The notes beneath the pieces are model-generated. The model was not told the origin of the DNA. It made no database searches and saw nothing but the letters and a program-made list of their open reading frames with translations. Below are positions 33,900 to 49,559 of a stretch of 64,000 nt of DNA, piece by piece. Made by a program: the position numbers and the translations under genes. Origin of the DNA: Epiperipatus broadwayi (taxonomy: Eukaryota > Onychophora > Udeonychophora > Euonychophora > Peripatidae); NCBI GenBank assembly GCA_028023455.1, contig JAQFVV010000049.1, positions 2,768,036-2,832,035 on the forward strand. The letters are read 5' to 3'. Position 1 is the first letter of the stretch, and the number at the start of each line of letters is the position of its first letter.

Positions 33900-35700
33900 A
33901 AAGCTAAATGTAATTTTTGGGTGATTGTTCTGTTATTGATCATTTAGCACTGATGCTGCTGTTATGGCATGATTTCAGTAGGTTAATTATTATTCCTCAT
34001 GTCTTTTGTATGAGTTGAGGTTTATTCTTTGTTATATTGATTTCTTTAGCATTGTGACTTTTTTTTACTCTGGTTGGATTGCTTTCAACTCCAGCCATCA
34101 AACTATGATTAGAACCCAGTGGAAAATTATCACTTTGTTGTCTTGTCCAATGTATAGATTTTGAGTTGACATCTGAAGTATTTTTTGTTAATATGTTAAG
34201 TAGTTTAGTTTTTTTAGTAGAAGGTGCACATTCTAAAGCATTAGATTTTTTTAAAGTCAGGTTTTGGCTGATGTTCTATTATCATCTGTGAATCATTTAT
34301 ACTGGTGTTATCAACTGCTTCTTCTTTAATTTTTGTTTGTTTTTTTCCTTCATAACTGCTTAAAGTCTTCATTTTCAATTGATGATGAGTTTTTATTATT
34401 ATCATTATTTGTAGTTTGGTTCTTTGATGAGTCAATAATATAATCATCAGTGAAACTTATATGAGTTGTAGATTTAGTATTTCATCTTCTGTTAGGAAGC
34501 CATTTGACTTGTCTTCAAGATTGGTGCTCTGTGAATTGTGGAATCTGAATATCTCAAACTATCATTTATTTCTTGATTAATGTTTTGTTCATGGATAGAT
34601 GTCCTGGTGATTTATTGCACTGATGTAGCTTAGTTTTTTTTTAAAACCACATTTACAACAGAACTCATTACAGTCTTTTATTATGTGGTTCCTGGATTTA
34701 CAGTAGAAAAACATTGTGATGGTATTCTTTAATATAGCATATGGTTGTATATCTTTATTTAGCATCATGTTGAAAAAAGTTGTGTTTGTCAGTATTGGTG
34801 GTACTGGTGCTTTTTTTTAGAACAAGTATCTGAAGTTAGTAATTTTCCCATATGAATTTAGTATGTTTTGCAGGTCTTGATTTGTAAATCTGACATGACA
34901 ATTTTTAATTTTAACATCTATATAACAAATATATTTATTGTTCAGGAATTGTATATGTTTTTGGAAGATTTGTTTTTGTACTATATTGTGAAATTTGAGC
35001 ACCAAATATTGATTATTTAAGTGATTTAGGATTTTAGGAATAGATCTCATAACTTTTTCTCCATTAAAAATTGGTGGAATCCATTGTTTGGGAATTGTAA
35101 TATAAACATATTGCAGTCAGTAATGGCAGTGATTAATGTTTTATCAGTACAGTATTAAATTTCTGAAATGATTTTAAAATTGTTAATGGGATTGTTTGAA
35201 AGAATTTTGCAGTAATTTGATCATAATCATTAGTATTTGTCTCTGTTCATTTATTTATATTATCAATAGATATATTTATTTGTTCAAATTTTTGCAATCG
35301 GTGATAAAAATAATAATAATATTCTCACTATTGATTGTTTTATTTTGTTTACCATCATTTTAAAAAGTTAGCATATGGAGACATTATTTTTAGTTGCAAA
35401 TTGTTATCACTATAAGGCATATTCTGTAAAGTAAATTCCATTATTCTGTGAAGTAAATTTCATTATTTTAACCACCTCATTAATTGAGTCATTTTTTGAG
35501 TATTTGTTTAAGAGGCATTTTTTACATTAATGTTAGTGATAACATTCTAGTAACGTTTGAGCTAGAATTTTGACAGATGTAAATTGAATTCCAAAGATCT
35601 ACTCAGATTTTAAAATTTGTAACTCAGAAATGAACTTATCTGTATTTAAAGTCTATTGTAGGTTTTGATGCCAAATTGCTTCTATTTAAAAAAATAATAA
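33900..35700 (-). pseudogene. Decayed LINE ORF1 region (nucleic-acid-binding protein)
   Basis: On the minus strand, YCKSRNHIIKDC followed by CCKCG (about 34640-34705) is a zinc-knuckle-like pair. Upstream, VKIKNCHVRFTNQDLQNILNSYG (34817-35050) looks like an RNA-binding fold near the knuckle, as in ORF1 of L1/Tx1-type LINEs. A polar, Lys/Ser-rich tail (34241-34447) follows. Frames are short and broken. It precedes no ORF2 in proper order, so it is probably a separate, 3'-deleted copy. Confidence 0.5.
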
Positions 35701-36017
35701 CATTAAATAAATATAAGAAGATTTGACAAGCGATTTTACCTGGAGCAGCACTATCTGCAATTGTCATTTAATTACTAATTATGTACAAGTATTAACTTAA
35801 GTATAGTGGACAAAAAAATTAATATGACATAAGATATGGCTTATAAAATATTGTTATTATGACTAGTATTTGAAGTCAGATACAATAATTCATTTTAAAG
35901 TATAATTTATGTCATTTTAAAATAATGAACAACTAAGAAAAATACTGTTTTGCCAAATTTTTCTCATAGTATTTCTGGGTGTATATTTTAAGGCATATAA
36001 ATATATATTGTACCACT

Positions 36018-39130
<3,113 letters not shown>

Positions 39131-39830
39131 TTTGCTGGCATGTTTGCTGTCAGAATCAGATATTTTAGTTCTTTTGTTATTTTCATTGGCAGAGGAGGTA
39201 ATTTTATTAGGTGCTTCATAATTTGGTTTTATTTTTAGTTCTAAATAAAGTTTAGTGTATGTAATATTTTGGTTATAACACAGAACTGAATTCTGTGTAT
39301 AATTATTGTTCAAGTCCATAAATTATAGTAAATGATTATCAACAAGTGAATTTTGAGATTGATTCCTATAACAGCAATGTGCTGATGATATATCTGTTAA
39401 AGTGTTATTGGTGTTGCATCCTTGACTAGAATGTATTACATCAGATTCTTGATAGGGAGTATTGTATTGCAGGTATATGTATGTCTAAGATGGGCATGCT
39501 ATTTTTAGAAGCTGTACTAGACCATGAAATAGTCTTATGATTATCATTGCACAAGTGACTGAGTCTGTCAACTTTTTCCACAACTGTTGCAATTTCCAGA
39601 ATTGCATTGAGAAACAATGTATGTTCAATTCTGGAACATGTGAAGCAAAGGAATTGCTGACCCTTAATACTAACTGTAGTCAAATCTGATTACATAAAAA
39701 TACAATGTATAAGTTCATCTGATACATGTTCCTACTTCATTTTTTAATGTGATCTTCCAATAGTTAGTTGGAATTTCAAGTTTTATGTTTGGAATAAGTA
39801 CTCTTGATACACTTATGACTTGAGCAATTT

Positions 39831-39928
39831 TATATATATATAAATAACTACAACCATTAAATGTCTGTATTTTTAAATTATATATATAAATAACTACAAC
39901 CATTAAATGTCTGTATTTTTAAATTATA
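39831..39928. repeat. Two tandem copies of a 47-base unit
   Basis: TATAAATAACTACAACCATT through ...TGTCTGTATTTTTAAATTA occurs twice with a 47-base period (AACTAC at 39845 and 39892), with no difference seen between the copies. Confidence 0.9.
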
Positions 39929-39935
39929 TAATAAT

Positions 39936-40193
39936 AATTCAAACAAATATATTTAACACAGTATTCAAAATTAAATAATATATTCTTTACCAGAAGTACT
40001 TTCAATTGTTTCACTGACAATCTTTATCAACTGTTAATACAAACATACAAAAAATAAAAACTTGCAAGTTTTTATTTTTTGTACGTTTGTATTAACAGTT
40101 GATAAAGATTGTCAGTGAAACAATTGAGAGTACTTCTGGTAAAGAATATATTATTTAATTTTGAATACTGTGTTAAATATATTTGTTTGAATT
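39936..40193. repeat. 258-base spacerless palindrome
   Basis: The arms 39936-40064 and 40065-40193 are reverse complements with very few mismatches (for example AAAGTACT...TTCAATTG against CAATTGAGAGTACT). The centre is AACTTGCAAGTT. It starts AATTCAAACAAATATATTTA and ends with its complement, then enters TA repeats on both sides. It carries no frame. It is a MITE/foldback-like insertion in the LINE ORF1. Confidence 0.93.
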
Positions 40194-40206
40194 ATATATA
40201 TATATA

Positions 40207-40244
<38 letters not shown>

Positions 40245-40275
40245 ATGCCATCTATTGATCATATATATATATTAA
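40194..40275. repeat. (TA)n tracts next to the palindrome
   Basis: Two or three TA runs (40194-40207, 40209-40241, 40260-40271) are interrupted by short unique pieces. Confidence 0.9.
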
Positions 40276-41250
40276 AACTTCTGTGAAATCATGACGTGAC
40301 CATGTGTAATTGGATTTGGATCTTTAGCTACATAATATATTAAAATTTAGATGCTTAATTGTCTTCTCTTCATTTTTGTGCTGTTGTTTTGAAAAATATT
40401 CTAATACTATAAATGATCTGGCTGAGAAAGTAGCTGTTCATTTAATGGTTTTGATCATGTGAAGCTAGTCTAAATAATGGAATAGTGTATGATGAAATAG
40501 TACTCGTTGACTATCTGATAAATTATAGTTTTCTATCATACTAATAATTGATGTGGTAGGTGAAAAACTATTTGTAAATATTCTTCTCCAGGAATCATTT
40601 AATTTACCAAAGGGTGCATGTTTATGTTTATTTGGTTCTTCATTTGTTGTAATAAAATTAAATCTAAAAGTTTTGTACTATTAGTAGAACTAAATGTTGA
40701 ATTTTTTGCTTGTTTTTTTTCAATATGATTTTTTTTGCTTTATTTTTGAGAGTTCCACTGGGTTAATTGCAACTGAAACACTATTATTATTGAGAAATGT
40801 TAGACATTTAAATTTTTATAATATGTTTTGTGCATTAAAAATGGTGTTATTGAATACAACTTCATTCTTTATATATTTTTTAAATATATTCCATTTGCTC
40901 ACCTCATGCAGTTTTTTTCTGAGTGACTTTAATGTGGACTATTTTTTTGGAGATTGACATAACTTTATTATTATTGGTTTTCATGACATTTTTCTTTAAT
41001 GTCTTTTTTACTATTATTTTCTTTTTTAACTTCATGGAGAGCACAAAGATTGTTGGCAGTTTTTTTCATATTATCATTATTTTTTGTTTTACTGAAGATT
41101 TTTGAATTTTTGCTGTTTTTGCAAAATAGTTGGATTTTTAGTTGATTATTTGATTTTAAATTTGCTATGGATGATTTAGAGGAGATTATGCCAATATCTG
41201 GAAGACTATTGTGTCTTACTTTATTTATATTTTGAGACATGTTAATATCA

Positions 41251-42505
41251 ACAGCTACAAGTAGCTATTAAATTCTAAAAATAAAACTATTTGTAATAAA
41301 TTATACCTTTCTTCCTATAACTGCCAAATTAAGCTTTTACACCAGCAGCCATGTTAGTATTCAATCTCAAGAAGTAACTTTTCGGTGTTAGAATATCAGG
41401 AAAAAGAAATAAGAAAGGTTATGTATAAAAATTACCAGAGAAAACTAGAGAATGCATTTTGGGTTATTGGTTAGACACCATCCACATGTGGCTATTTAAC
41501 CTTTAAACCACATACATGACAAGTTGTGAGCCAATGACATGGCTAGAATATTTGAACTCTTGAGCAAATTTTTTTTTTAAAAAAGCTATATTTTATTACA
41601 TTCTGAAATTTAATTACTGACAGTCAAAAGCCCTGAGACTCAGGGAGGCCATACACAATGTCCTCTGTTTACACATATAACTTTAAAAATATTTGGTTCA
41701 GATTTATTTGTGCTTTTAATTTTTATTATTTTTTTTAAGCAAATATTTTTAAAAATGAGTATAATTCAGAAAACTATATGACCATTGTAAGTTTCTGTCA
41801 TGATCCATAATGAAATTGTGAATCCAAAAGTCAGTCACTATTATTTTTACATATTGGTATATAATATATTCTACTAATGATGGTGAAGGTGCCACTACTG
41901 CTGACTCATATATGCACATACATAACACATAGATATCCAATTTTGGCATAACGCTAAAATACTTCAAAATTATCAGTTTACCAAAGATTGATTGAAATTG
42001 GAATTTGCATTAATTCAAATGGATATTGATGATGAGGTTCAAACCTTTTGTTGCTTACATAATTTCTTATATAAGATATCCTGTTTATATTTACTTATAT
42101 TCATACATCAAATCCTCTTTCAGGGAGTCTCATTTAACATTTATTCATAAATTTTTAATTGAATATGCATTGTTTGATTTACACTAAATCTGATTTGGGG
42201 CATTACTTTTATATATAAAAAGAATATCTATGGACACCTTTTGGCATCATTATTATGATTCTCTGAGTAATAATCCCATTTTAACTCAGCTTAGAGCATT
42301 AAATCTTAGCAAGAATATAAGATTGCTATGTAGCATTGGAGATGACACTATGGAAAAAAGAATGGCACGACAATCAAGTAATATAAATAACAATATAATT
42401 TATTTAAGATAATCTCAATTGATGTATAAAATTGTTCTAGACATTATTACTTTATGAATAAAGTTTTAAACATAAAATATTAAGATTTAATACAAATATC
42501 AAAAT
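41251..42505. other. AT-rich DNA without recognisable gene
   Basis: A frame of 72 codons (41749-41967, minus) and one of 60 codons (42230-42412, plus) show no recognised motif. I see no repeat structure. Confidence 0.5.
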
Positions 42506-42510
42506 TAAAT

Positions 42511-42641
42511 ATACATACATATTTAAAGAATATATATATATATATTAAACTTTTAATATTTCTCAATAGAAAATTATACATACATATTTAAAGAATATAT
42601 ATATATATATTAAACTTTTAATATTTCTCAATAGAAAATTT
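42511..42641. repeat. Two tandem copies of a 65-base unit
   Basis: ATACATACATATTTAAAGAA, a TA tract and TTAAACTTTTAATATTTCTC are repeated with a 65-base offset (42511 and 42576) and are practically identical. Confidence 0.92.
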
Positions 42642-42714
42642 AAGCATTTTTTTATATCAAAAAAGTATTAATAAAATATAATACAAATAAAATGTCCATT
42701 ATTAAAAGGTACTG

Positions 42715-42981
42715 TAATAACAATAAAAATAATAAATATAACAGTAATTAACTATTATATACAGTCTACCTTCCTCAACTGCCATTAAGTTAAAAAAACA
42801 TAATGGAAGCAAATGTTAAAATTCGGGATTCATGGGATTTGAATAAATGATGTTTGCTTCCATTATGTTTTTTGAATTTAATGGCAGCTGAGGAGGGCTA
42901 AGGAATTAACCAAAAGTACTTCTGCAGATTGAAAGATTGTATATAATAATTACCATTATATTTATTATTTTTATTGTTATG
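42715..42981. repeat. Foldback element, about 265 bases
   Basis: The left arm contains CATAATGGAAGCAAA (42799-42813) and the right arm its complement (42853-42867). Outward, AACTGCCATTAA pairs with TTAATGGCAGCT, and AATAACAATAAAAATAATAAATATA pairs with a near-complement at 42956-42980. The right arm carries about 20 extra bases. No coding potential. Confidence 0.85.
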
Positions 42982-42989
42982 CAATAAAA

Positions 42990-44215
42990 TATATATGTAA
43001 AATTTACAAATTATGAGACCACTTATCTATATGCAAGTAAATATCAAATGTTTTACTGTGGTTTCTTTGAATAATCTAATAATCATATACATTCACAAAT
43101 CCATGTCTGATGTGATACAGAAAAAACAATTAATCTCTGTTGATTGAATAAGGTTGAATGGATTCTTTTTTGATTTGTGGTTTTCTGCTTAATTATACAG
43201 GCTACACAAATGCAGATGGCCCATGGACATATAATATATTTCATATCTTCTTTATCTCTGAACTCATTATAAGTGTTTTTGAAAGTTGATTGAGTATATT
43301 GTTCAGGAATTTGTTTGGAACACATCAGGTAGGTTTAGCCAATCTTTTTATTTTTATTTTTTATTACACAAAATTTTGAAATTCTAGCTGTATTCATATC
43401 AGTACTGAAAAATATTATAAGATGATATATAATGTTCCCAAAGCTAGAACTGAAATCTTTCCAAGCTATGTACTATTGATGATGTGCACTATTACATAAA
43501 CATTGTTGTTCCTTTTTTCTTTTTTATATAACCTTTCTTATCTTTAATCCTGTTTTTCATTATTCTAGAATTTATTACTAATATGTTATTTTATTATTAT
43601 TATTTTTTAATTATCTTTAATTAGATTTTGCTTTTCTTTTAGATAGATTTTAATTTTGTTTAAATTATTAAGCAAAGTTATAATGTATTACTCTTAATAT
43701 ATATGTATGCAAAGCTTTACAAATGTTAGTAATGCAAATTTTTGGGTTTACTTAATATATATATATATATTCATTTGTATATAAATTATCAATCAAGAGA
43801 TTTTTTTTTTGTATTAATGTTCTTTTATTTTATTTAAAAATGTTTGGCTTATCCCCCTATTTAAATTTGATTGATTAAGGAGATTTGTAATATATGACTT
43901 CATTCTAGCTAGCCACACGTGTACCATTCTAATATATACATATGGTAAACTTGTGGAAGGAAATTAATCTTTACACATGTGCTATTAGATTAAATTTATG
44001 TGCATTCACCTGCCAATCAGTTTAAAGCATAAGTGCAACTCTTATGATTAAAGCTTATTATTATACATGCCAACACTAATTGACCATGCTTAAATCAGGA
44101 CATGAATTTATTATGAGTCTGATATTTCAATTGATAAAATATTTGTATTAATTTAGTTTATATATTACAGGGAAGAGAAATCATTTTTAAATATCTGTGA
44201 TTTTAAATTATATTA
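42990..44215. other. AT-rich DNA without recognisable gene
   Basis: AAATTAATCTTTACACATGTG near 43961 is a diverged copy of the loop of the hairpin at 44220-44361. Nothing else is recognised. Confidence 0.5.
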
Positions 44216-44219
44216 GTTT

Positions 44220-44361
44220 GGATATATGTAAATAAATAATTTGGCTGCTGTATATAATTGTAATCTTGAGGAAAAAAATTAATCTTCATACATGTGCTAT
44301 TAAGGTCTTTTACAAGATTACAATTATATATAATGCTAAAATTATTTATTTACATATATAT
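44220..44361. repeat. Small hairpin (MITE-like) element
   Basis: Terminal arms ATATATGTAAATAAATAATT and its complement at 44342-44361, and inner arms TATATAATTGTAATCTT (44251-44267) and its complement (44314-44330), enclose a loop with AATTAATCTTCATACATGTG. Both pairs are in register, giving one extended hairpin. Confidence 0.85.
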
Positions 44362-44632
44362 ATTATTCAAATATATTCTCATTTTATTCCATTTCTTATA
44401 AATTTTCCTGTCTCTCCTCCAGTTTGAGATGCAACATTTTAAATTCTTTTTTTAATTACATTAAAACTAGTCATTTTCTCCAAATGGTTGTTATTATATG
44501 CTCTAATTGTATCTGACAGAATGATAAGAATAAGGAGAAGATATATAACAAATAATTATAGAAATAATAAACACCTCCATACTTCCCCATTCTTTTTAAA
44601 TTCATATAAATAAAGATACAATAAAAGACAAA

Positions 44633-44687
44633 TGACCCCCAAGATGCATTTCATGCTGAACCAGCACTCATCAGTTGGCCCAGGTCA
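44633..44687 (-). ncRNA. Hammerhead ribozyme, copy H4, intact core
   Basis: All conserved parts are present on the minus strand. Stem I is UGACC/GGUCA and CCAA/UUGG with a small internal loop. The core CUGAUGAG is the complement of 44667-44674. Stem II is UGCUG/CAGCA with loop GUU. GAAA is the complement of 44649-44652. A two-pair stem III follows, then the UC that would be cleaved (C opposite 44643). This is the type I layout with minimal stem III known from schistosome SM-alpha and animal retrozymes. Flanks GTCATTTGTCTTTT and GAGAGATAGTG match the other copies. No other part of the repeat is well preserved upstream. Confidence 0.8.
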
Positions 44688-45309
44688 CTATCTCTCATAT
44701 ATATCTTTATTATATGAAAAGTATTTATCTAGAGTAAATTGTTACATTTACCACTGCCAAACTTCCTCCACTCACAACTTTGAGGCCATCCATTTCTGAT
44801 AAATACACTAATGATTATTACTAATCATTTTCGAAACTAGAGATTATCTCTAGCACAGATATAAACTTTAAACCTCAGTTAAAGATTAATATATCTGATT
44901 TTTTACATTTACATTAACAAATAATTAATAAACATCTTTATGCTTCCATATATTTTACTCTATCCTTCAAATACTTATAACTACTTTTTTTTTTAAATTA
45001 CCGTTTTTACCTTTTCTTCATTCGTCATGATACCTTCCAATAATTCTTATATTTTTAAAAGATGGATAATTTACTTTCTCATTTATTTATTTTTCTTATT
45101 TTTTTCAATAAACATTTTGAATTACATAATAGATGCATCTGTCTTCCCTAAATGCATTAATTATAAACACATTTAATCAATGTCAATGAGGGTAAAAAAT
45201 AATCAACAAAACATTACAAGGTAGCAATACCAAATTTCTTACTATGAACAGATTTGAATAAAGACTATGTCAGAATACTTATACAAAAGGTGGGCTGATT
45301 GTGTTAGGA

Positions 45310-45670
45310 GTATTGTTGAGTGTTATAATGGCAAATAATGGTATATAAGAATTGATGCATTAGAGAGACAAGAGAACTAGTATGAAGAATATAAAGAATT
45401 TAAAACATATAGAAGTAAACAGAATATTAGGTGTGAGTTAATTTATGGCAATAGCAAGGAAAGTAGTTTACTATTTAAGGCTTGAACAAGATGGTTAACA
45501 ACAAAGGAATATATAAAAAAGAAATGTGAGTGATTTAGTCTTCAAGTTATGTAAGAAAGGCATGGATAATATTAAGCATCTGCTAATTGAATGTAAATGT
45601 TTACAAGCAGAAAGGGTACAAATAATGAAGTTGTGGGAGAATAAATATTAAGTGATTATATAGAAAGTGG
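45310..45670 (+). pseudogene. LINE 3' fragment (C-terminal Cys/His motif)
   Basis: The frame around 45535-45650 reads FKLCKKGMDNIKHLLIECKC then LQAERVQIMKLW. This fits the C-terminal CxxC...H...C region found at the end of several LINE ORF2 proteins, with the first cysteine displaced. Upstream sequence is consistent with the preceding non-conserved stretch, but stops interrupt it. It is a short, inactive remnant. Confidence 0.55.
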
Positions 45671-45901
45671 GTTTTTGGTTTTTATGCTGAGTTTGAAAAA
45701 AGATAAGGGGATCTAGATATAAAGGACTTAGAGTGGACAAAGATGATGATGTGGAAATGGTATGGAGCAGGATAAAGAAGAATATGGCAAAAATGTAGAG
45801 TGGGGAATGGAAAGAGAAGGGAAGGTGGCTAACATATTTCTCTGGGCAAAGTGGTTGAGAGATTCCTGAATTTGATAAAGGAGAAGCCATGTGTCTTTAC
45901 T

Positions 45902-46010
45902 AGAGATCATTTGTCTTTTTCACATCTATATTGTGATGTGTATCAGTTATGTAAAATGGGTTGAATGACTAAAGAGAGCTTGAAAATCTGAGTTCAAATC
46001 CTTTCTAATT
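45902..46010 (+). repeat. 3' part of the hammerhead-associated repeat
   Basis: AGAGATCATTTGTCTTTTTC (end of ribozyme stem I plus flank) is followed by GTGATGTGTATCAGTTATGT and TTGAAAATCTGAGTTCAAAT. The final GAGTTCAAATCC fits a pol III B box. This fragment shows the family in its non-inverted form. Confidence 0.65.
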
Positions 46011-46014
46011 ACAC

Positions 46015-49000
46015 CAAAATAAATATAGGATAAATGATCCCAAATTTATTCTTCAGAAAGTATAAATTCTTTTAATTATAAAAAATAAATTAAATTTAGT
46101 AGTACAATATTAATTTGCAAAATAAATTAACAATATAACAATATGTATGCCATATATGTTTAAACATATTATGTGTATGTCAATGAACATATGCATAAAT
46201 TGCTTAAAAAAATCTGTAGATGTCAGTAGTCTACAGAGAAAAATTGAAACACATTAATAAAAGTCTAGAACATTGCTGATTAGTAAATTTTTTGATCTTG
46301 GGTACATGAAAAATTTATAAACTCCTCATTGATTGTTATTAGAAATGATCAAAAAATTGTATATTTTTTATAATTTAAATATTTATGATTACTTTTTCAA
46401 AATATTTGTGTAGTCCTTTTTGAGAAAGAAATATTTTCATGGTTACATGTAGACTTCTTTGAAATATTTTTATTTTTAAAAATAGATATTAAAAAATTTA
46501 AAGCAATGATAAAAAGGAACTATGATTATTATATTCTGCCATACATCACAAATTTTTGTGATATTTTAATAATTATAAATGCAATTTTAAATTTTAGAAA
46601 AGAATTTTATAATTTATGATGACTATTCATTCACATATAAAAAATAAAATTCAGTCAATGAAAATTTTATTGTTTTTTTTAAAAAAATTAGCTTTATGTC
46701 ATTGTCCAATAAGAAAAAAATATTGTATTGTTCTAATTATGTATTCTATTTTATTTCATTTTTATTTTTTACTTTTTTTTCTATACTTGAAAAATTTAAA
46801 TATGATTTTTTTTATGGTTTTTGTTTGTTAACTCATATTTCTGATTTTTAAGTACATTTTATTGATTCATATTATTGAATAAATGTTTTAATAGAAAAAT
46901 AAAATTAAACTCAAATTGGCACTACTGAATGATAGTAAAATGTTGAATTGCTGAAGGATTAATAATGATAGATAAATATTGCATTATTTTAATGAAAATA
47001 TGATATAGAATAATTTAAAGTTGAAGATATTTTAAAACTCACCAAAATTTACTATTTAGATAAATTTTAAATTAATAATTTTAAAATCTGTACTGTCTCA
47101 AATATACTATTTTGCATAGTATTCTAGTTTTATGAAACTTAATATTTTATATTTATTATTTCAGAATTTATCTTTATTGTTAAATGTATATTTTTATCCA
47201 AATGCATAAAAATATAAATATGGCATATCTGTAGTTAACATGATAAATTGTATTGGATAATGACATCTTATTTCTTTAATCACCATCATTAAGGTAAATA
47301 TTTAAGTAGATCTAATATTAATGGTATAAAATAAAGAAACAATATGTACTTTGGTTGTCTTATTAGAAGCAGTTTAGTTAACTAGCCAATAGAGAACTAT
47401 GATCAAAAATTAATACATGATCATTGTTTTTTATGTTCTTAACAATATTAAGTGCAGCATAAATTTTAAGAAGTCTTTTATAACATTAAAACATAATCAA
47501 TAATTATTTCATCTCCATTTTTAACTTATTTTATATTTTTAATATTATTTATTCAATTTATTGTTTTCATTAATCTCAGTGTAATAATAATAATAATCAA
47601 TAGTGTGACTACAATCTAGAGAAAATAAAAATAGTCCATTTAGTTTTTTGAAACTATGTGCTTTTAGGTGGCGTTATTTTTTATGTTAATTTCTTTTTCC
47701 ACCATTTTTTGAAACTACATACTTCTAGTCGATGTCATTTGTCACTTGTATGTGTCAGCAGTGTTTCTGGAGGTGTTTTAAAATTCAAAATGATGCCAAG
47801 TGCATACTATATTGGCATCAATAATATTTATAGGGTAATACACTCCAAATACAGCCATTTTAACAAAATTGCAAATAATAGTTTCTTTCTCATCAATCTT
47901 AATTTACAATCATATTAAAAGTGGTCTTTTTTATTTGACTAGTAGATGAGCATTGGTATGAAAGAGAATCTTACTTGCAAGGGTGTTAAAATGACTTCAG
48001 TAAATCAGACAAGTGAATTATTATGGTATGCACATTCAGAATTTATTTTTCCATAAATATTACAAAAACATTTACATATACAACAGTGAAAGTTCTTAAA
48101 TTTACATTGCTTGCAAACTTTAATGTTATAAGTTTTGTTAGCTTTGGTTTATAAGTACTTGGTAAAATTGAGTTTAGCCAGGAACAGTATACAATCAGTA
48201 GAAAATGATCCAATTCAAATATTTATCAAGTACTTGCAGTATGTAACCATGCACACTATTTTACTCACCAAGATTTTTCTGGTTCTTATTTCAACAGTCT
48301 GTTTATTGCAAGTTTACAGTATTAGTAGTATTTATTTATTGTGTGCTTATGGTATATTGTAATTGTTGTTACATAGTCCAAGGAGATAGGTTGAACGTGC
48401 ATGATGGCGTAGTAACAAGTATTTCAGATATATATATAACAAAACACAATTGTCTATAACTGCTTTAAATATTTCAACCAGAGGATTGGATTTAGAAAAT
48501 ACAGCTTAATATATTTTCTTTAGTTAGTTTATATATTTCTTATTGTTTTCATATATATATTGTTCTTTATTATTGTTTATTTAAACAAACATTTTGTCTA
48601 AATTCTAATAAATTTATTCTTACAAAAATATAGTATCATTTTAACAAAATACTTTACGATTCAATAATAAGTAGTAGTTGGTTCTTAGAAGATGCTAAAT
48701 TGTTTTTAAGTCTTTCTAAATTAAAGTTTTAACTTGCTACGATTGCTGTTATTCGGGGACGAGATTGTAATAGGAGAGCCTGTGAAGTGAAGCGATTTGA
48801 ACACACCCAATTTAAACAATTTATTTCATCTGAGATTTATATCCATTCTGTCCGAGCTAAAAGCAAATCTGAAAAAGAAGAGGAAAAAAAAAGATAAAAG
48901 AGATTCAAAATGTCATAAATTTGCCAGTAATTTAATAGCTTGAGAATTTCATTTAAAGATGGTCTTAGAAGCTGATGCTTTATTTAAAGTAGAGCTGCTC

Positions 49001-49250
49001 TGGTTAAAACAATGAAGGCTAACTTATTTGCGAAAAAAAAAAGTTCGACATTTAAAAGAAGCACTGTAATAACAGAAATAATGATAAAGAAATCAACCAA
49101 TTGATTTGAAACCAATGAAGCACGTATAATCGAAAGTAAAAAAAAAACCTAGGTAAAATTTTAGCAAACTTTATTTAACAAAATAGATATGTAATAATGT
49201 TTTAGAGCAAAAAAAAAAAATATCTAACTTTTAATTTATATCTATTATAA
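46015..49250. other. AT-rich DNA without recognisable gene
   Basis: Two short related pieces (TTTTTTGAAACTATGTGCTT at 47645 and TTTTTTGAAACTACATACTT at 47705) form a diverged 60-base tandem pair. The stretch 48725-48860 is less AT-rich but has no readable long frame. Nothing else is recognised. Confidence 0.45.
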
Positions 49251-49335
49251 GCCATCATGGCATAAAAATAGTGCATATACCTGCCTTGCTTCGAATCTAT
49301 GTTTGAATCTGGGATGAATAAAACGCTAAAAAAAA
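49251..49335 (+). repeat. Decayed tRNA-derived SINE fragment
   Basis: A-box-like ...AAAAATAGTGCATATAC and B-box-like TGTTTGAATCTGGG (49310-49323) resemble the copies at 2281-3290. The A-to-B spacing is about 20 bases longer through a partial duplication (TTCGAATC at 49290). Confidence 0.4.
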
Positions 49336-49451
49336 ATTATTTCTTATCAGGTTTCCAATTTGTCTTTTCCAGGTAGCTAACTCATAGCTAAACAATATTA
49401 AACAATGGATAAACATCTGGCCGGCCATAGTTATATACATAAAATTCAACA

Positions 49452-49556
49452 TAGGATATATGAACACAGACTTTCAAGTTCCCTTCAGCGAGCCATACTA
49501 TTCTATACAACTGATCGCTGAAGCGAGCTTGAAACTCTGTGTTCAAATCCCATATA
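49452..49556. repeat. Short foldback of the hammerhead-associated family
   Basis: GGATATATGAACACAGACTT pairs with the sequence ending GTGTTCAAATCCCATATA, and CCCTTCAGCGA pairs with TCGCTGAAGCG. The loop is about 25 bases. It contains the family 3' end only, so there is no ribozyme core. Confidence 0.75.
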
Positions 49557-49559
49557 CTA

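Larger units (their letters stand above)
39140..41250 (-). pseudogene. Decayed LINE ORF1 of the 36-39 kb element
   Basis: The frame at 39441-39683 contains FLCFTCSRIEHTLF, a zinc-knuckle-like string. The frame at 40971-41240 is a Ser/Lys/Asn-rich N-terminal region beginning MSQNINKVRHNS. They lie upstream of ORF2 in the same orientation, as expected for ORF1. A 47-base tandem repeat and a 258-base palindrome (39831-40193) plus a TA tract were inserted between them. Confidence 0.5.
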
